A stretch of DNA of 29,962 bases, taken from the NCBI GenBank assembly GCA_002298335.1, contig DBNK01000024.1, positions 54,634 to 84,595 of the forward strand, given 5' to 3'. Both the position numbers and the translations under genes were made by a program. Under the pieces are notes generated by a model. That model saw nothing but the letters and a program-made list of their open reading frames with translations, did no database searches and was not told the origin of the DNA. The DNA is from Thalassolituus sp. UBA674 (GTDB taxonomy: Bacteria > Pseudomonadota > Gammaproteobacteria > Pseudomonadales > Oceanobacteraceae). How positions within the stretch are numbered: position 1 is the first letter of the stretch; each line of letters starts with the position of its first letter. This document shows, piece by piece, positions 1 to 7,833 of the stretch.

Positions 1-22
1 TAGGCCTCTAGACGATGGGGAC
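1..22 (-). tRNA. tRNA-Glu, 5' part only (cut by window edge)
   Basis: Read on the minus strand, the first 22 bases match the 5' acceptor stem and D-arm start typical of bacterial tRNA-Glu: GTCCCCATCG followed by TCTAGAGGCCTA. The rest, including the anticodon, lies outside the window, so the Glu identity rests on this conserved 5' block. It sits 23 bases downstream of tRNA-Ala on the same strand. A gltX, tRNA-Ala, tRNA-Glu order is familiar from Pseudomonas-type genomes, which supports the call. Confidence 0.75.
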
Positions 23-45
23 ACAGGACAAAAAAGTGGAGGTTT

Positions 46-121
46 TGGTGGAGCCTAGCGGGATCGAACCGCTGACCTCAACACTGCCAGTGTTGCGCTC
101 TCCCAGCTGAGCTAAGGCCCC
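46..121 (-). tRNA. tRNA-Ala (anticodon GGC)
   Basis: The minus strand folds as a complete 76-nt tRNA with an encoded 3' CCA. The acceptor stem is GGGGCCT with AGGCTCC and contains the G3:U70 wobble pair that identifies alanine tRNAs. The anticodon stem is CAACA/TGTTG around the loop CTGGCAG, giving anticodon GGC, which reads GCC codons. The T-arm carries TTCGATC. It is followed 23 bases later by the start of tRNA-Glu, and a near-consensus promoter lies just upstream, so the two tRNAs are probably one transcript. Confidence 0.96.
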
Positions 122-132
122 GTCTCAAAACG

Positions 133-168
133 TGCGCGCATAATAATTAGCGGCCCGTTATGTGTCAA
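133..168 (-). promoter_or_regulatory. Sigma-70 promoter of the tRNA-Ala/tRNA-Glu unit
   Basis: On the minus strand there is a perfect -35 TTGACA (168 to 163), a 17-base spacer and a -10 TATTAT (145 to 140). A GC-rich discriminator GCGCGC follows, with the start expected near 133, about 12 bases before the tRNA. GC-rich discriminators are typical of stable-RNA promoters under stringent control; that regulation is inferred. The gltX 3' end lies upstream of it. Confidence 0.8.
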
Positions 169-225
169 CACTTTATTAAAAAATAATTACGTTAAACAAT
201 AACTTACAGGGTGTGCCGGACTGGT

Positions 226-243
226 GGACGGATGCGTCCGTCC
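226..243 (-). other. Hairpin downstream of gltX (possible 3' end or weak terminator)
   Basis: A perfect 7-bp inverted repeat, GGACGGA and TCCGTCC around a 4-base loop, lies 19 bases past the gltX stop. No U-tract follows on the minus strand, so it does not qualify as a standard intrinsic terminator. It could stabilise the gltX mRNA 3' end or mark a processing site ahead of the tRNA promoter. Confidence 0.4.
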
Positions 244-261
244 CCAGCCGGCAGCGGTTTA

Positions 262-1773
262 TCAGCCTTCGCCCTGCTCTGCTGTGGCCATCACAGTCAG
301 CAGATGCTGAAAGTCTTTTTCCATTTTTTTCAGCTTCTTCTTACCCGGGGCTCCCAGTACATCCACCGCATGGCGGACGCGCGCACGGGACATATCAGGC
401 CCCAGCAGCGCCATGCTGTCAAGTACGGAGATGGTTGACGTGGTCCCGGCAATTGCCATGAAAAATGGCTGCAGGAAGTCACGGATCTTAAGATCCATCG
501 CCCGGGCCAGACCAAACAGCGCCTGTTCGATGTTCTCTTTATCCCAGTGACGGATAGCTTCCAGCTGCCACAGACCGTACTGCAGCACCTCAGTCACCTT
601 CTCGGCATCCAGCGCCTTGTGTTCAAAGCTTTCCGGTGTCAGCGGTGTCAGACCACTGAGAAAGTGACCAGCCAGCGGCGCGACATCACTGAAGACTTCA
701 ACACGCGGCAGAATGTGCGGGATCAGCGGCAGCAAGGCTTCTTTCTGCAGACCCCAGTCAGCGAAGCGTTCAGCAAAACCTTCCGGTGACAGCTCGCGCA
801 ACCACAGACTGTTGAGCCAGCGCAGTTTCTCAACATCAAATACCGGGCCTCCAAGGGATACACGGCTGATGTCGAAGTTGGCAAACATCTCATCACGGGC
901 GAACTTTTCACGCTCGTCCGGCATCGACCAGCCCATACGACCCAGATAGTTCAGCAGCGCTTCCGGCATAAAGCCCATGCGCTTGTAGAACAGGATGGAG
1001 GTCGGGTTCTTACGCTTGCTCAGCTTACTCTTGTCCGGGTTACGCAGCAGTGGCATATGGCAGAGTTTCGGCATGTCCCAGCCAAAGTATTCGTAGAGCA
1101 ATTTGTGCTTGGGAGCAGAACTGATCCACTCTTCACCCCGGATCACATGGGTGATTTCCATCAGATGGTCATCCACCACGTTAGCCAGGTGATACGTCGG
1201 CATGCCATCCGACTTCAGCAGAATCTGAGCATCTACCTGAGACCAGTCCAGTTCAATCACACCGCGCAGCATGTCATCAACCGCACAGGTACCGGTTTCC
1301 GGGACGCGCATACGGATCACAAAAGGCGCACCTGCTGCTTCACGGGCAGCCACCTCATCGGCAGACAGTTCCAGATCACTGGCCTTCAGTGCCGTCTGGT
1401 GACCACTCTCCTGCTTGGCATTACGGATGGCATCCAGTTCTTCTGCCGTACGATAGCATTTGAAGGCATGACCGGACGCCAGCAGTTGCTCAGCGTATCC
1501 GGCGTACATGCCCTGACGCTCACTCTGACGGTATGGACCGTGCGGGCCACCCACATCAGGGCCTTCGTCCCAATCCATCCCCAGCCAGCGCAGACTGTCG
1601 AGAATCGCCTGTTCGGATTCCGGCGTACTGCGCTGCTGATCCGTATCTTCGATACGCAGCAGGAACTGACCGCCGTGCTGACGGGCAAAAGCCAGGTTAA
1701 AAAGTGCAATGTAAGCGGTGCCTACGTGGGGATCACCGGTCGGAGATGGTGCTACCCGGGTGCGGACAGTCAT
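262..1773 (-). CDS. gltX: Glutamyl-tRNA synthetase
   Basis: Class I aminoacyl-tRNA synthetase charging tRNA-Glu in the cytoplasm. The 503-residue product opens with the Rossmann catalytic core and a HIGH-type motif (PHVGT, residues 15-19). The KMSKS-type motif appears as KLSKR at about 250-254, and the C-terminal anticodon-binding region follows. Length is slightly above the E. coli enzyme (about 471 residues). The zinc-binding cysteines of the E. coli enzyme are not evident; only one Cys (C106) is present there. The ATG at 1773 is preceded by a TGAGG Shine-Dalgarno and places MTVRTRVAPSPTG at the N terminus, as expected. tRNA-Ala and tRNA-Glu follow on the same strand, so the enzyme is linked to its own substrate tRNA. 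A discriminating GltX is assumed rather than a GluQ-type paralogue because the anticodon domain is complete. Confidence 0.96.
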   Translation of the reverse strand: MTVRTRVAPSPTGDPHVGTAYIALFNLAFARQHGGQFLLRIEDTDQQRSTPESEQAILDSLRWLGMDWDEGPDVGGPHGPYRQSERQGMYAGYAEQLLASGHAFKCYRTAEELDAIRNAKQESGHQTALKASDLELSADEVAAREAAGAPFVIRMRVPETGTCAVDDMLRGVIELDWSQVDAQILLKSDGMPTYHLANVVDDHLMEITHVIRGEEWISSAPKHKLLYEYFGWDMPKLCHMPLLRNPDKSKLSKRKNPTSILFYKRMGFMPEALLNYLGRMGWSMPDEREKFARDEMFANFDISRVSLGGPVFDVEKLRWLNSLWLRELSPEGFAERFADWGLQKEALLPLIPHILPRVEVFSDVAPLAGHFLSGLTPLTPESFEHKALDAEKVTEVLQYGLWQLEAIRHWDKENIEQALFGLARAMDLKIRDFLQPFFMAIAGTTSTISVLDSMALLGPDMSRARVRHAVDVLGAPGKKKLKKMEKDFQHLLTVMATAEQGEG

Positions 1774-1804
1774 GCGGAAGCCTCAGAAATACAGAGTGTT
1801 GAAG

Positions 1805-1840
1805 AGGCCGGATTATAGAGGAATCACCCTCGCCTTGCAT
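1805..1840 (-). promoter_or_regulatory. Candidate gltX promoter
   Basis: A perfect -10 TATAAT on the minus strand (1817 to 1812) lies about 40 bases ahead of the gltX ATG. The matching -35 at 17 bases is only ATGCAA, 3 of 6 to consensus, so the call rests on the -10 and its position. The start is expected near 1805. Confidence 0.45.
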
Positions 1841-1878
1841 GGTGGATAGCTTGTATGGCGGATAAAGGGCAGACAGCA

Positions 1879-1902
1879 AAAAGGGAGCCGCAGCTCCCTT
1901 TT
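1879..1902 (-). terminator. Intrinsic terminator after the OmpW-family gene
   Basis: A 10-bp inverted repeat (AAAAGGGAGC and GCTCCCTTTT around a 4-base loop) begins 18 bases after the stop codon of the OmpW-family gene. On the minus strand it ends in five T residues. It separates that gene from gltX, which is co-oriented and downstream. Confidence 0.85.
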
Positions 1903-1920
1903 ACGTTCCAGATTCTGAGA

Positions 1921-2766
1921 TCAGAAGCTGAAACCTACACCGATGGAGTAAGCCCATGGGTCTACCGTAACGGTGGTGGTGTTTTTACCCAGAGGAATGC
2001 CTGCAATACCTGCAGCAGTCGTTCTGGCATCAGTCGGCACATCCAGGTTGGTCACCTGAGCATCCAGATCGAGACCACCGACGTATTTCACGTCTGCGGT
2101 AACAAACCAGTTTTCATAGAAGTTGTATTCAGCACCAGCCTGCAGCAGGTAGCCAAGGCCATTGTCGATTTCCATTTCAGCACCGCCACCGAAAGCACTC
2201 TGAATCACCGCATTGGTCACTTCAGAATCATAGGTGTACAGATAGGCAATACCAGCACCGACATACGGACGAACCTTCTCTTCCAGCATGAACTTGTAGA
2301 CCAGGCTTACGGCCGGAGACAGAGCCTTGGTTTCACCCAGCTTTTCACCAAACGCAACCGGCAGACCCAGTTGTGGTTCATCTTTCAGTGAACCTGTGTG
2401 GTTGATTTCAACGGTATAAGGCAGACCCAGAATGGTCTCAACCGACAGATGACCATCGGCATAAGGGAGCACATAACCCAGAGTTACTGTTGGTACATTT
2501 GAATCACCGACAGAAATACCGGAACCCTCAATCGGGCCCTCATTGACCAGCTCTGTGTTGAATGCGGTTTCGATCGCATCAATCTCGTCAGACTCTTCCA
2601 GTGTTACTTCGGTACTGCTGGAGTCCGGACGGATCAGTGTGACGCCCGCACGGAAATAAAAGGGTTTGTCGCCTGAGGCGCTCATATGGTCGTCCGCGGA
2701 AGCCGTGACAGGTAACAGCATAGTGGCAGCAGCGAGACCGGAAATAATCAGTTGTGTTTTGTTCAT
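1921..2766 (-). CDS. OmpW-family outer membrane beta-barrel protein
   Basis: The product of about 281 residues has a clear Sec signal peptide (MNKTQLIISGLAAATM, cleavage expected after the ASA near residue 23). The mature chain alternates short beta segments and ends in GVGFSF, the terminal Phe signature that directs barrels to the BAM complex. Repeated tracts such as VTLGYVLPYADGHLSVETILG and AGIAYLYTYDSE fit the OmpW/AlkL family of small barrels, whose members pass small hydrophobic molecules across the outer membrane; a specific substrate cannot be read here. The start is the ATG at 2766, with GAGAGAAA upstream, because the frame's earlier start at 2871 would put 35 charged residues ahead of the signal peptide. 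It is a single-gene unit between two terminators. The mature N-terminal half is acidic (EESDEIDAIE). Confidence 0.85.
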   Translation of the reverse strand: MNKTQLIISGLAAATMLLPVTASADDHMSASGDKPFYFRAGVTLIRPDSSSTEVTLEESDEIDAIETAFNTELVNEGPIEGSGISVGDSNVPTVTLGYVLPYADGHLSVETILGLPYTVEINHTGSLKDEPQLGLPVAFGEKLGETKALSPAVSLVYKFMLEEKVRPYVGAGIAYLYTYDSEVTNAVIQSAFGGGAEMEIDNGLGYLLQAGAEYNFYENWFVTADVKYVGGLDLDAQVTNLDVPTDARTTAAGIAGIPLGKNTTTVTVDPWAYSIGVGFSF

Positions 2767-2886
2767 ATTTATTTTTCTCTCAGTTGGTCCTTCTCCACGA
2801 CAAGCATAGAAGCCCGCAGAGAAGTCATCGTCAGATGAGTGTAAATTTTCCCTGAAATACAGGTTATTCACCTTTCTGTGGACATA

Positions 2887-2916
2887 AAAAAACCGCGGCT
2901 TGTTCCGCGGTTTTTT
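2887..2916 (-). terminator. Intrinsic terminator after sucD (end of TCA operon)
   Basis: A 12-bp perfect stem, AAAAAACCGCGG with CCGCGGTTTTTT and a 6-base loop, lies about 50 bases past the sucD stop. On the minus strand it runs into a tract of seven T. The A/T symmetry means it could also stop plus-strand transcription. It closes the sdh-suc cluster. Confidence 0.92.
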
Positions 2917-2965
2917 CAGATCTGCCCGTCAGTTAGAAGTACTGAGAGTCAGTTCACAAAGCGGC

Positions 2966-3838
2966 TTACCAGCCGGTTTTTTCTTTCAGCGCTTTGCCGA
3001 TGTCGGCCAGGCTGCGCACGGTAGTCACACCAGCATCCTGCAGCGCTGCGAATTTCTCATCCGCAGTACCTTTACCACCGGAAATAATCGCACCGGCATG
3101 ACCCATGCGTTTACCCGGAGGTGCAGTCACACCCGCGATGTAAGACACCACAGGCTTGGTCACGTTGGCTTTGATGAAAGCCGCGGCTTCTTCTTCTGCG
3201 GTACCACCGATTTCACCGATCATAACGATGGCTTCAGTAGCCGGGTCGTTCTGGAACATTTCCAGAATATCGATGAAGTTAGAGCCCGGAATCGGGTCAC
3301 CACCGATACCGACACAGGTGGACTGACCGAAACCGTAATCAGTAGTCTGTTTAACGGCTTCATACGTCAGAGTACCTGAACGGGAAACGATGCCCACCTT
3401 GCCCGGCAGGTGAATGTGACCCGGCATAATGCCGATTTTACATTCTCCCGGAGTGATCACGCCCGGACAGTTAGGACCGATCAGGCGTACACCCAGCTCG
3501 TCACACTTCACTTTGGCATCCAGCATATCCAGCGTCGGGATACCTTCTGTGATACAGACGATCAGCTTGATACCACCATTGGCAGCTTCGAGGATTGAGT
3601 CCTTACAGAAAGCCGCAGGAACGTAGATCACGGACGCTTCAGCTCCGGTTGCTTCAACAGCTTCAGCAACGGTATTGAAAACCGGCAAACCCAGATGAGT
3701 CTGACCGCCTTTGCCCGGCGTTACACCACCAACCATTTTGGTGCCGTAAGCAATCGCCTGTTCAGAGTGGAAAGTACCCTGAGCACCGGTGAAACCCTGA
3801 CAGATTACTTTGGTGTCTTTATTGATTAAAACGCTCAT
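2966..3838 (-). CDS. sucD: Succinyl-CoA synthetase alpha subunit
   Basis: The alpha subunit of succinyl-CoA ligase carries the CoA site and the phosphorylated histidine, converting succinyl-CoA to succinate with formation of ATP or GTP. The 290 residues are the standard length. The N-terminal CoA-binding Rossmann fold starts with TKVICQGFTGAQGTFHSEQA. The catalytic His247 lies in GKRMGHAGAIISGGKG. The gene starts 2 bases after the sucC stop, and its ribosome binding site (GGAGGG) lies inside the end of sucC, implying translational coupling and equal subunit output. It is the last gene of the cluster and is followed by a strong terminator. Confidence 0.98.
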   Translation of the reverse strand: MSVLINKDTKVICQGFTGAQGTFHSEQAIAYGTKMVGGVTPGKGGQTHLGLPVFNTVAEAVEATGAEASVIYVPAAFCKDSILEAANGGIKLIVCITEGIPTLDMLDAKVKCDELGVRLIGPNCPGVITPGECKIGIMPGHIHLPGKVGIVSRSGTLTYEAVKQTTDYGFGQSTCVGIGGDPIPGSNFIDILEMFQNDPATEAIVMIGEIGGTAEEEAAAFIKANVTKPVVSYIAGVTAPPGKRMGHAGAIISGGKGTADEKFAALQDAGVTTVRSLADIGKALKEKTGW

Positions 3839-3840
3839 TC

Positions 3841-5007
3841 TTATTTGCCCTCCGCAGCTGCCACAACCGCCTGAGCTGCTTCCGTCAGATCGGTTTTAGC
3901 AATGATATTCAGGCCACTTTTTTCCAGAACTTCAGCACCCAGCTCAGCGTTGTTACCCTGCAGACGAACCACAACAGGCACTTTTACGCCGACTTCTTCA
4001 ACCGCACCGATCACACCTTCAGCGATCATGTCGCAGCGTACGATGCCGCCGAAAATGTTGATCAGAACCGCTTTCACGTTCTCATCGGAGAGAATGATTT
4101 TGAACGCTTCAACCACACGCTCTTTGGTCGCGCCGCCACCAACGTCGAGGAAGTTGGCTGGTGCACCACCGTGCAGTTTGACGATGTCCATGGTGCCCAT
4201 GGCCAGACCAGCGCCGTTCACCATACAACCAATGTTGCCGTCGAGAGCAACATAGTTCAGCTCCCACTCGGCAGCGTGTGCTTCACGCTCATCTTCCTGA
4301 GAAGGATCGTGCATTTCCTGCAGGTCTTTGTGACGGTAAACCGCATTGCTGTCGATGTTGATCTTGGCATCCAGACAGTGCAGGTTGCCTTCTTCGGTAA
4401 TCACCAGCGGGTTGATTTCCAGCAGCGCCAGATCTTTATCGTGGAACAGCTTGGACAGACCCATGAAGATCTTCACAAACTGACCAATCTGAGCACCTTC
4501 AAGGCCCAGTTTGAACGCCAGTTCACGGCCCTGGTACGGCATGGCACCAACCAGAGGATCAATGGTCGCTTTCAGAATTTTCTCGGGCGTTTCTTCTGCA
4601 ACTTTCTCAATTTCAACACCACCTTCCGTTGAAGCCATAAAGACCACACGGCGGGTTGAACGGTCAACGACCGCACCCAGGTACAGTTCCTGAGCGATGT
4701 CGGTGCAGGATTCCACCAGAATTTTAGAAACCGGCTGACCATGTTCATCGGTCTGGTAGGTCACCAGATTCTTACCCAGCCATTTTTCGGCAAAGGCTTT
4801 GATTTCATCTTTGGAGGAAACCAGTTTCACACCGCCCGCTTTACCGCGGCCACCGGCATGCACCTGAGCTTTTACCACCCAGCGGTCACCACCAATGGTG
4901 TCCGCAGCGGCCGCAGCCTCTTCCGGTGTTGCCGCAGCAACACCCTTAGACACAGGCAGACCGTACTGAGCGAATAATTGCTTACCCTGATATTCGTGTA
5001 GGTTCAT
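3841..5007 (-). CDS. sucC: Succinyl-CoA synthetase beta subunit (ADP-forming type)
   Basis: The beta subunit carries the ATP-grasp nucleotide-binding fold and pairs with SucD in the TCA cycle. The 388 residues match the usual length. The N terminus MNLHEYQGKQLFAQYGLPV is diagnostic. The ATP-grasp segment includes VVKAQVHAGGRGKAGGVKL near residues 44-62, and the C-terminal half contains VNGAGLAMGTMDIVKLHGG and INIFGGIVRCDMIAEG, the ligase-CoA domain. It starts about 100 bases after lpdA, across a terminator-like hairpin, so sucCD may be made partly from read-through or from a separate promoter; I could not pick a convincing promoter in that gap. Confidence 0.98.
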   Translation of the reverse strand: MNLHEYQGKQLFAQYGLPVSKGVAAATPEEAAAAADTIGGDRWVVKAQVHAGGRGKAGGVKLVSSKDEIKAFAEKWLGKNLVTYQTDEHGQPVSKILVESCTDIAQELYLGAVVDRSTRRVVFMASTEGGVEIEKVAEETPEKILKATIDPLVGAMPYQGRELAFKLGLEGAQIGQFVKIFMGLSKLFHDKDLALLEINPLVITEEGNLHCLDAKINIDSNAVYRHKDLQEMHDPSQEDEREAHAAEWELNYVALDGNIGCMVNGAGLAMGTMDIVKLHGGAPANFLDVGGGATKERVVEAFKIILSDENVKAVLINIFGGIVRCDMIAEGVIGAVEEVGVKVPVVVRLQGNNAELGAEVLEKSGLNIIAKTDLTEAAQAVVAAAEGK

Positions 5008-5080
5008 CGCTAAAGTCCTGTTGAGTTAGCTTGTTTTTTCTGGGGCCTGTTAATCAGTTCGCAACAGGTCCCGATACAAA

Positions 5081-5103
5081 AAAGGCCCACACAGGGGGCC
5101 TTT
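5081..5103 (-). terminator. Intrinsic terminator or attenuator between lpdA and sucC
   Basis: The inverted repeat AAAGGCCC and GGGCCTTT around a 7-base loop lies 5 bases past the lpdA stop. On the minus strand it runs into six T residues. Because sucCD follow on the same strand, it would reduce transcription from the long operon into sucCD. A second imperfect hairpin (CCTGTT and AACAGG, 5046-5068) sits in the sucC leader. Confidence 0.75.
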
Positions 5104-5108
5104 AAACT

Positions 5109-6548
5109 TTATTTTTTGGGACGACGGTTCGCTTTATGAATCGCCGCGTTGTTCACAGACAGCGCTGCTTCGTGGACCGCTTCAGACAGAGTCGGATGTG
5201 AGAACACCATCATACCCAGATCTTCGGCGCTGGAGCCGAACTCCATGGCCACGACCACCTGCTGACAGAGGTCACCGGCACTCGGGCCAATCACGCTGGC
5301 ACCCAGGATGCGGTCGGTTTCTGCATCAGCAATGATTTTCACAAAGCCTTCAGTGTCGGTGGACGCCATGGCGCGACCGTTGGCAGCAAACGAGAAGGTT
5401 CCGACGTTGTAGGATTCGCCGTCGCCCTTCAGCTGTTCTTCTGTTTTACCAACCCAGGCAATTTCCGGAGAGGTATAGATAACAGAAGGAATGCAGTCGT
5501 AGTTCACCTGAGCCTTATGACCGGCGATACGCTCAGCAACCATCACACCCTCTTCAGAGGCTTTGTGTGCCAGCATAGGACCACGGACCACGTCACCGAC
5601 AGCCCAGATTCCCGGAGCATCGGTTTTACAGGTTTCATCCACATGGATAAAGCCACGCTCATCCATGTTCACGCCACAGTCGGCAGACAGCAGACCTTCG
5701 GTGTAAGGACGACGGCCAACGGCCACAATCAGCTTGTCGAATTCTTCTGACTTTTCGCCTTCGGCATCCTGATAGGTCACAGTCACTTTCTTGCGTTTGA
5801 CGTCAGTACCGGTCACACGGGCACCCAGACGGATATCCATGCCCTGCTTGGTGAACAGTTTCTTAGCTTCTTTGGCAACAGCCTGATCCACCAGATGCAG
5901 GAAGTTATCCTGAGCTTCCAGCACCACGACTTCGGCACCCAGACGGCCCCAGACACTGCCCAGTTCCAGACCGATCACACCGGCACCGATCACGCCGAGG
6001 CGCTTAGGTACTTTTTCAAATTCCAGTGCACCGGTGGAGTCGACGATGACGTCCTCAGTCAGTGGTGCCGGTGGAATATTCACAGGCACAGAGCCGGTGG
6101 CGATGATCACGTTGTCGGCTTCGTACGTTTCTGTCTTACCTTCAAAATCGGTGACTTCGACTTTCTTGCCAGCCAGCAGCTTACCGGTGCCTTCGAGTGA
6201 CGTAACACCATTGGATTTGAACAGACCCGCAACGCCACCCGTGAGGTTTTTAACGATCTGATCCTTGCGTGCCAGCATAGTGGCGACATCCATGGATACT
6301 TTACCGGTTGAAATACCGTGCATTTCAAACTTGGCGTGCGCTTCTTCGTATTTATGTGAACTGTCCAGCAGTGCCTTGGACGGGATACAACCCACGTTCA
6401 GACAGGTACCACCCAGTACCTGCTTACCTTCTTTATTCTGCCACTTCTCAACGCAAGCGGTCTTCAGACCCAGTTGCGCTGCGCGGATGGCCGCCACATA
6501 ACCGCCGGGACCACCACCGATTACGATGACATCAAATTTATTGCTCAT
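5109..6548 (-). CDS. lpdA: Dihydrolipoyl dehydrogenase (E3)
   Basis: FAD-dependent E3 that reoxidises the dihydrolipoyl group of the 2-oxoglutarate dehydrogenase complex and passes electrons to NAD. The 479-residue product starts with the FAD motif VIVIGGGPGGYVAA. It carries the redox-active disulfide pair C49 and C54 (GGTCLNVGC), a second nucleotide-binding motif (VIGAGVIGLELGSVW), and the C-terminal base pair H451-E456 in HPTLSEAVHEA. The ribosome site AAAGGA precedes the ATG. Its position 29 bases after sucB and before sucCD is the Pseudomonas-type arrangement (lpdG); in E. coli lpd lies with the pyruvate dehydrogenase genes. This suggests an E3 tied to the 2-oxoglutarate complex, though it may serve other complexes too. 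Confidence 0.97.
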   Translation of the reverse strand: MSNKFDVIVIGGGPGGYVAAIRAAQLGLKTACVEKWQNKEGKQVLGGTCLNVGCIPSKALLDSSHKYEEAHAKFEMHGISTGKVSMDVATMLARKDQIVKNLTGGVAGLFKSNGVTSLEGTGKLLAGKKVEVTDFEGKTETYEADNVIIATGSVPVNIPPAPLTEDVIVDSTGALEFEKVPKRLGVIGAGVIGLELGSVWGRLGAEVVVLEAQDNFLHLVDQAVAKEAKKLFTKQGMDIRLGARVTGTDVKRKKVTVTYQDAEGEKSEEFDKLIVAVGRRPYTEGLLSADCGVNMDERGFIHVDETCKTDAPGIWAVGDVVRGPMLAHKASEEGVMVAERIAGHKAQVNYDCIPSVIYTSPEIAWVGKTEEQLKGDGESYNVGTFSFAANGRAMASTDTEGFVKIIADAETDRILGASVIGPSAGDLCQQVVVAMEFGSSAEDLGMMVFSHPTLSEAVHEAALSVNNAAIHKANRRPKK

Positions 6549-6577
6549 GTCGTTTCCTTTACTTCGTTCGTTGGTGA

Positions 6578-7804
6578 TCAGATATCCAGCAGCATACGGG
6601 CTGGTTCTTCGAGCATTTCTTTGATGGTTACCAGGAACTGCACTGCTTCTTTACCATCGATCATACGGTGGTCATAAGACACAGCCAGATACATCATCGG
6701 CAGGATTTCTACCTTGCCGTTCACCGCCATCGGACGCTCCTGGATTTTGTGCATACCCAGAATGGCTGTTTGTGGCGGGTTAAGGATCGGTGTAGACATC
6801 AGGGAACCGAAAATACCACCGTTGGTGATGGTAAAAGTACCGCCCTGCATGTCTTCAATACCCAGCTTGCCATCACGGCCGCGGGCTGCGAAATCACCGA
6901 TGGTGCTTTCAATTTCTGCCAGCCCCATGCTGTCGGTGTTACGCAGAACCGGAACCACCAGACCACGGTCTGTGGATACCGCCACGCCCACGTCCTGATA
7001 ACCGTGGTACACCATGTCATTGCCGTCAATAGAGGCATTAACGGCCGGGAAGCGTTTCAGCGCTTCAGTCGCGGCTTTCACGAAGAAGGACATAAAGCCC
7101 AGCTTCACACCGTGTGCTTTTTCGAAGCGGTCTTTGTACAGGGAACGCAGTTCCATAATCGGCTTCATGTTGACTTCGTTGTAGGTGGTCAGCATGGCGG
7201 CGTTCTGCTGAGCTTCTACCAGACGCTTGGCGATGGTTGCACGCAGACGGGTCATCGGAACGCGTTTTTCAACACGCTCACCTTGTGGGATGGACGCCAC
7301 AGGAGCTGCTTTCGGCGCAGCTGCAGCCGCCGGTGCAGGCGCTGCTTTCGGCGCTTCAGCCGGGCCCGATTTCAGATGATTCAGCACATCTTCTTTGGTC
7401 ACACGGCCATCTTTGCCGGTGCCTTTAATGGAAGAAGGAGCAATATCATTTTCTTCGGCAATTTTGCGTGCCGCCGGGCTGAGGATGGCGTCATCAGCAG
7501 AAGCGGCTGGCGCAGACTCTGACGCTGATTCAGCAGCCGGAGCGGCGGCTGGTGCGTCACCTGCAGCACCTTCAGTGAAGATGGCCAGCACTTCTTCACT
7601 GAGGACGGTATCGCCCTCTTCTTTTTTCACTTCAGAGATGACACCGTCCGCCGGTGCCACAACTTCCAGCACCACTTTGTCTGTCTCAATATCCACAATC
7701 AGTTCGTCGCGCTGAACCGCTTCACCCGGTTTTTTATGCCAGGTAGCAACCGTACCGTCTGCAACCGATTCCGGAAATGTAGGTGCCTTAATTTCGATGC
7801 TCAT
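6578..7804 (-). CDS. sucB: Dihydrolipoamide succinyltransferase (E2 of 2-oxoglutarate dehydrogenase)
   Basis: E2 core enzyme that transfers the succinyl group from lipoate to CoA. The 408 residues show three parts in order. First is a single lipoyl domain with the lipoylated Lys43 in DIETDKVVLEV. Then, after an Ala/Pro/Ser linker, comes an E3/E1-binding domain at about 107-144 (ILSPAARKIAEEN). After a second Ala/Pro-rich linker comes the catalytic domain with the active-site motif SYDHRMIDG (His379, Asp383). One lipoyl domain and the succinyltransferase-type C terminus distinguish it from the pyruvate E2. The ribosome site AAGGA lies 7 bases before the ATG. It is 29 bases from both sucA and lpdA, clearly within one operon. 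Confidence 0.97.
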   Translation of the reverse strand: MSIEIKAPTFPESVADGTVATWHKKPGEAVQRDELIVDIETDKVVLEVVAPADGVISEVKKEEGDTVLSEEVLAIFTEGAAGDAPAAAPAAESASESAPAASADDAILSPAARKIAEENDIAPSSIKGTGKDGRVTKEDVLNHLKSGPAEAPKAAPAPAAAAAPKAAPVASIPQGERVEKRVPMTRLRATIAKRLVEAQQNAAMLTTYNEVNMKPIMELRSLYKDRFEKAHGVKLGFMSFFVKAATEALKRFPAVNASIDGNDMVYHGYQDVGVAVSTDRGLVVPVLRNTDSMGLAEIESTIGDFAARGRDGKLGIEDMQGGTFTITNGGIFGSLMSTPILNPPQTAILGMHKIQERPMAVNGKVEILPMMYLAVSYDHRMIDGKEAVQFLVTIKEMLEEPARMLLDI

Positions 7805-7833
7805 TCGTTTTTCCTTATGCCTTCAGCGCTCAA

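Noticed and set aside
2851..2863. Palindrome CCTGAAATACAGG upstream of the OmpW-family gene
   Set aside because: Only 4-bp arms, no consensus match that I know, and no clear promoter to relate it to.
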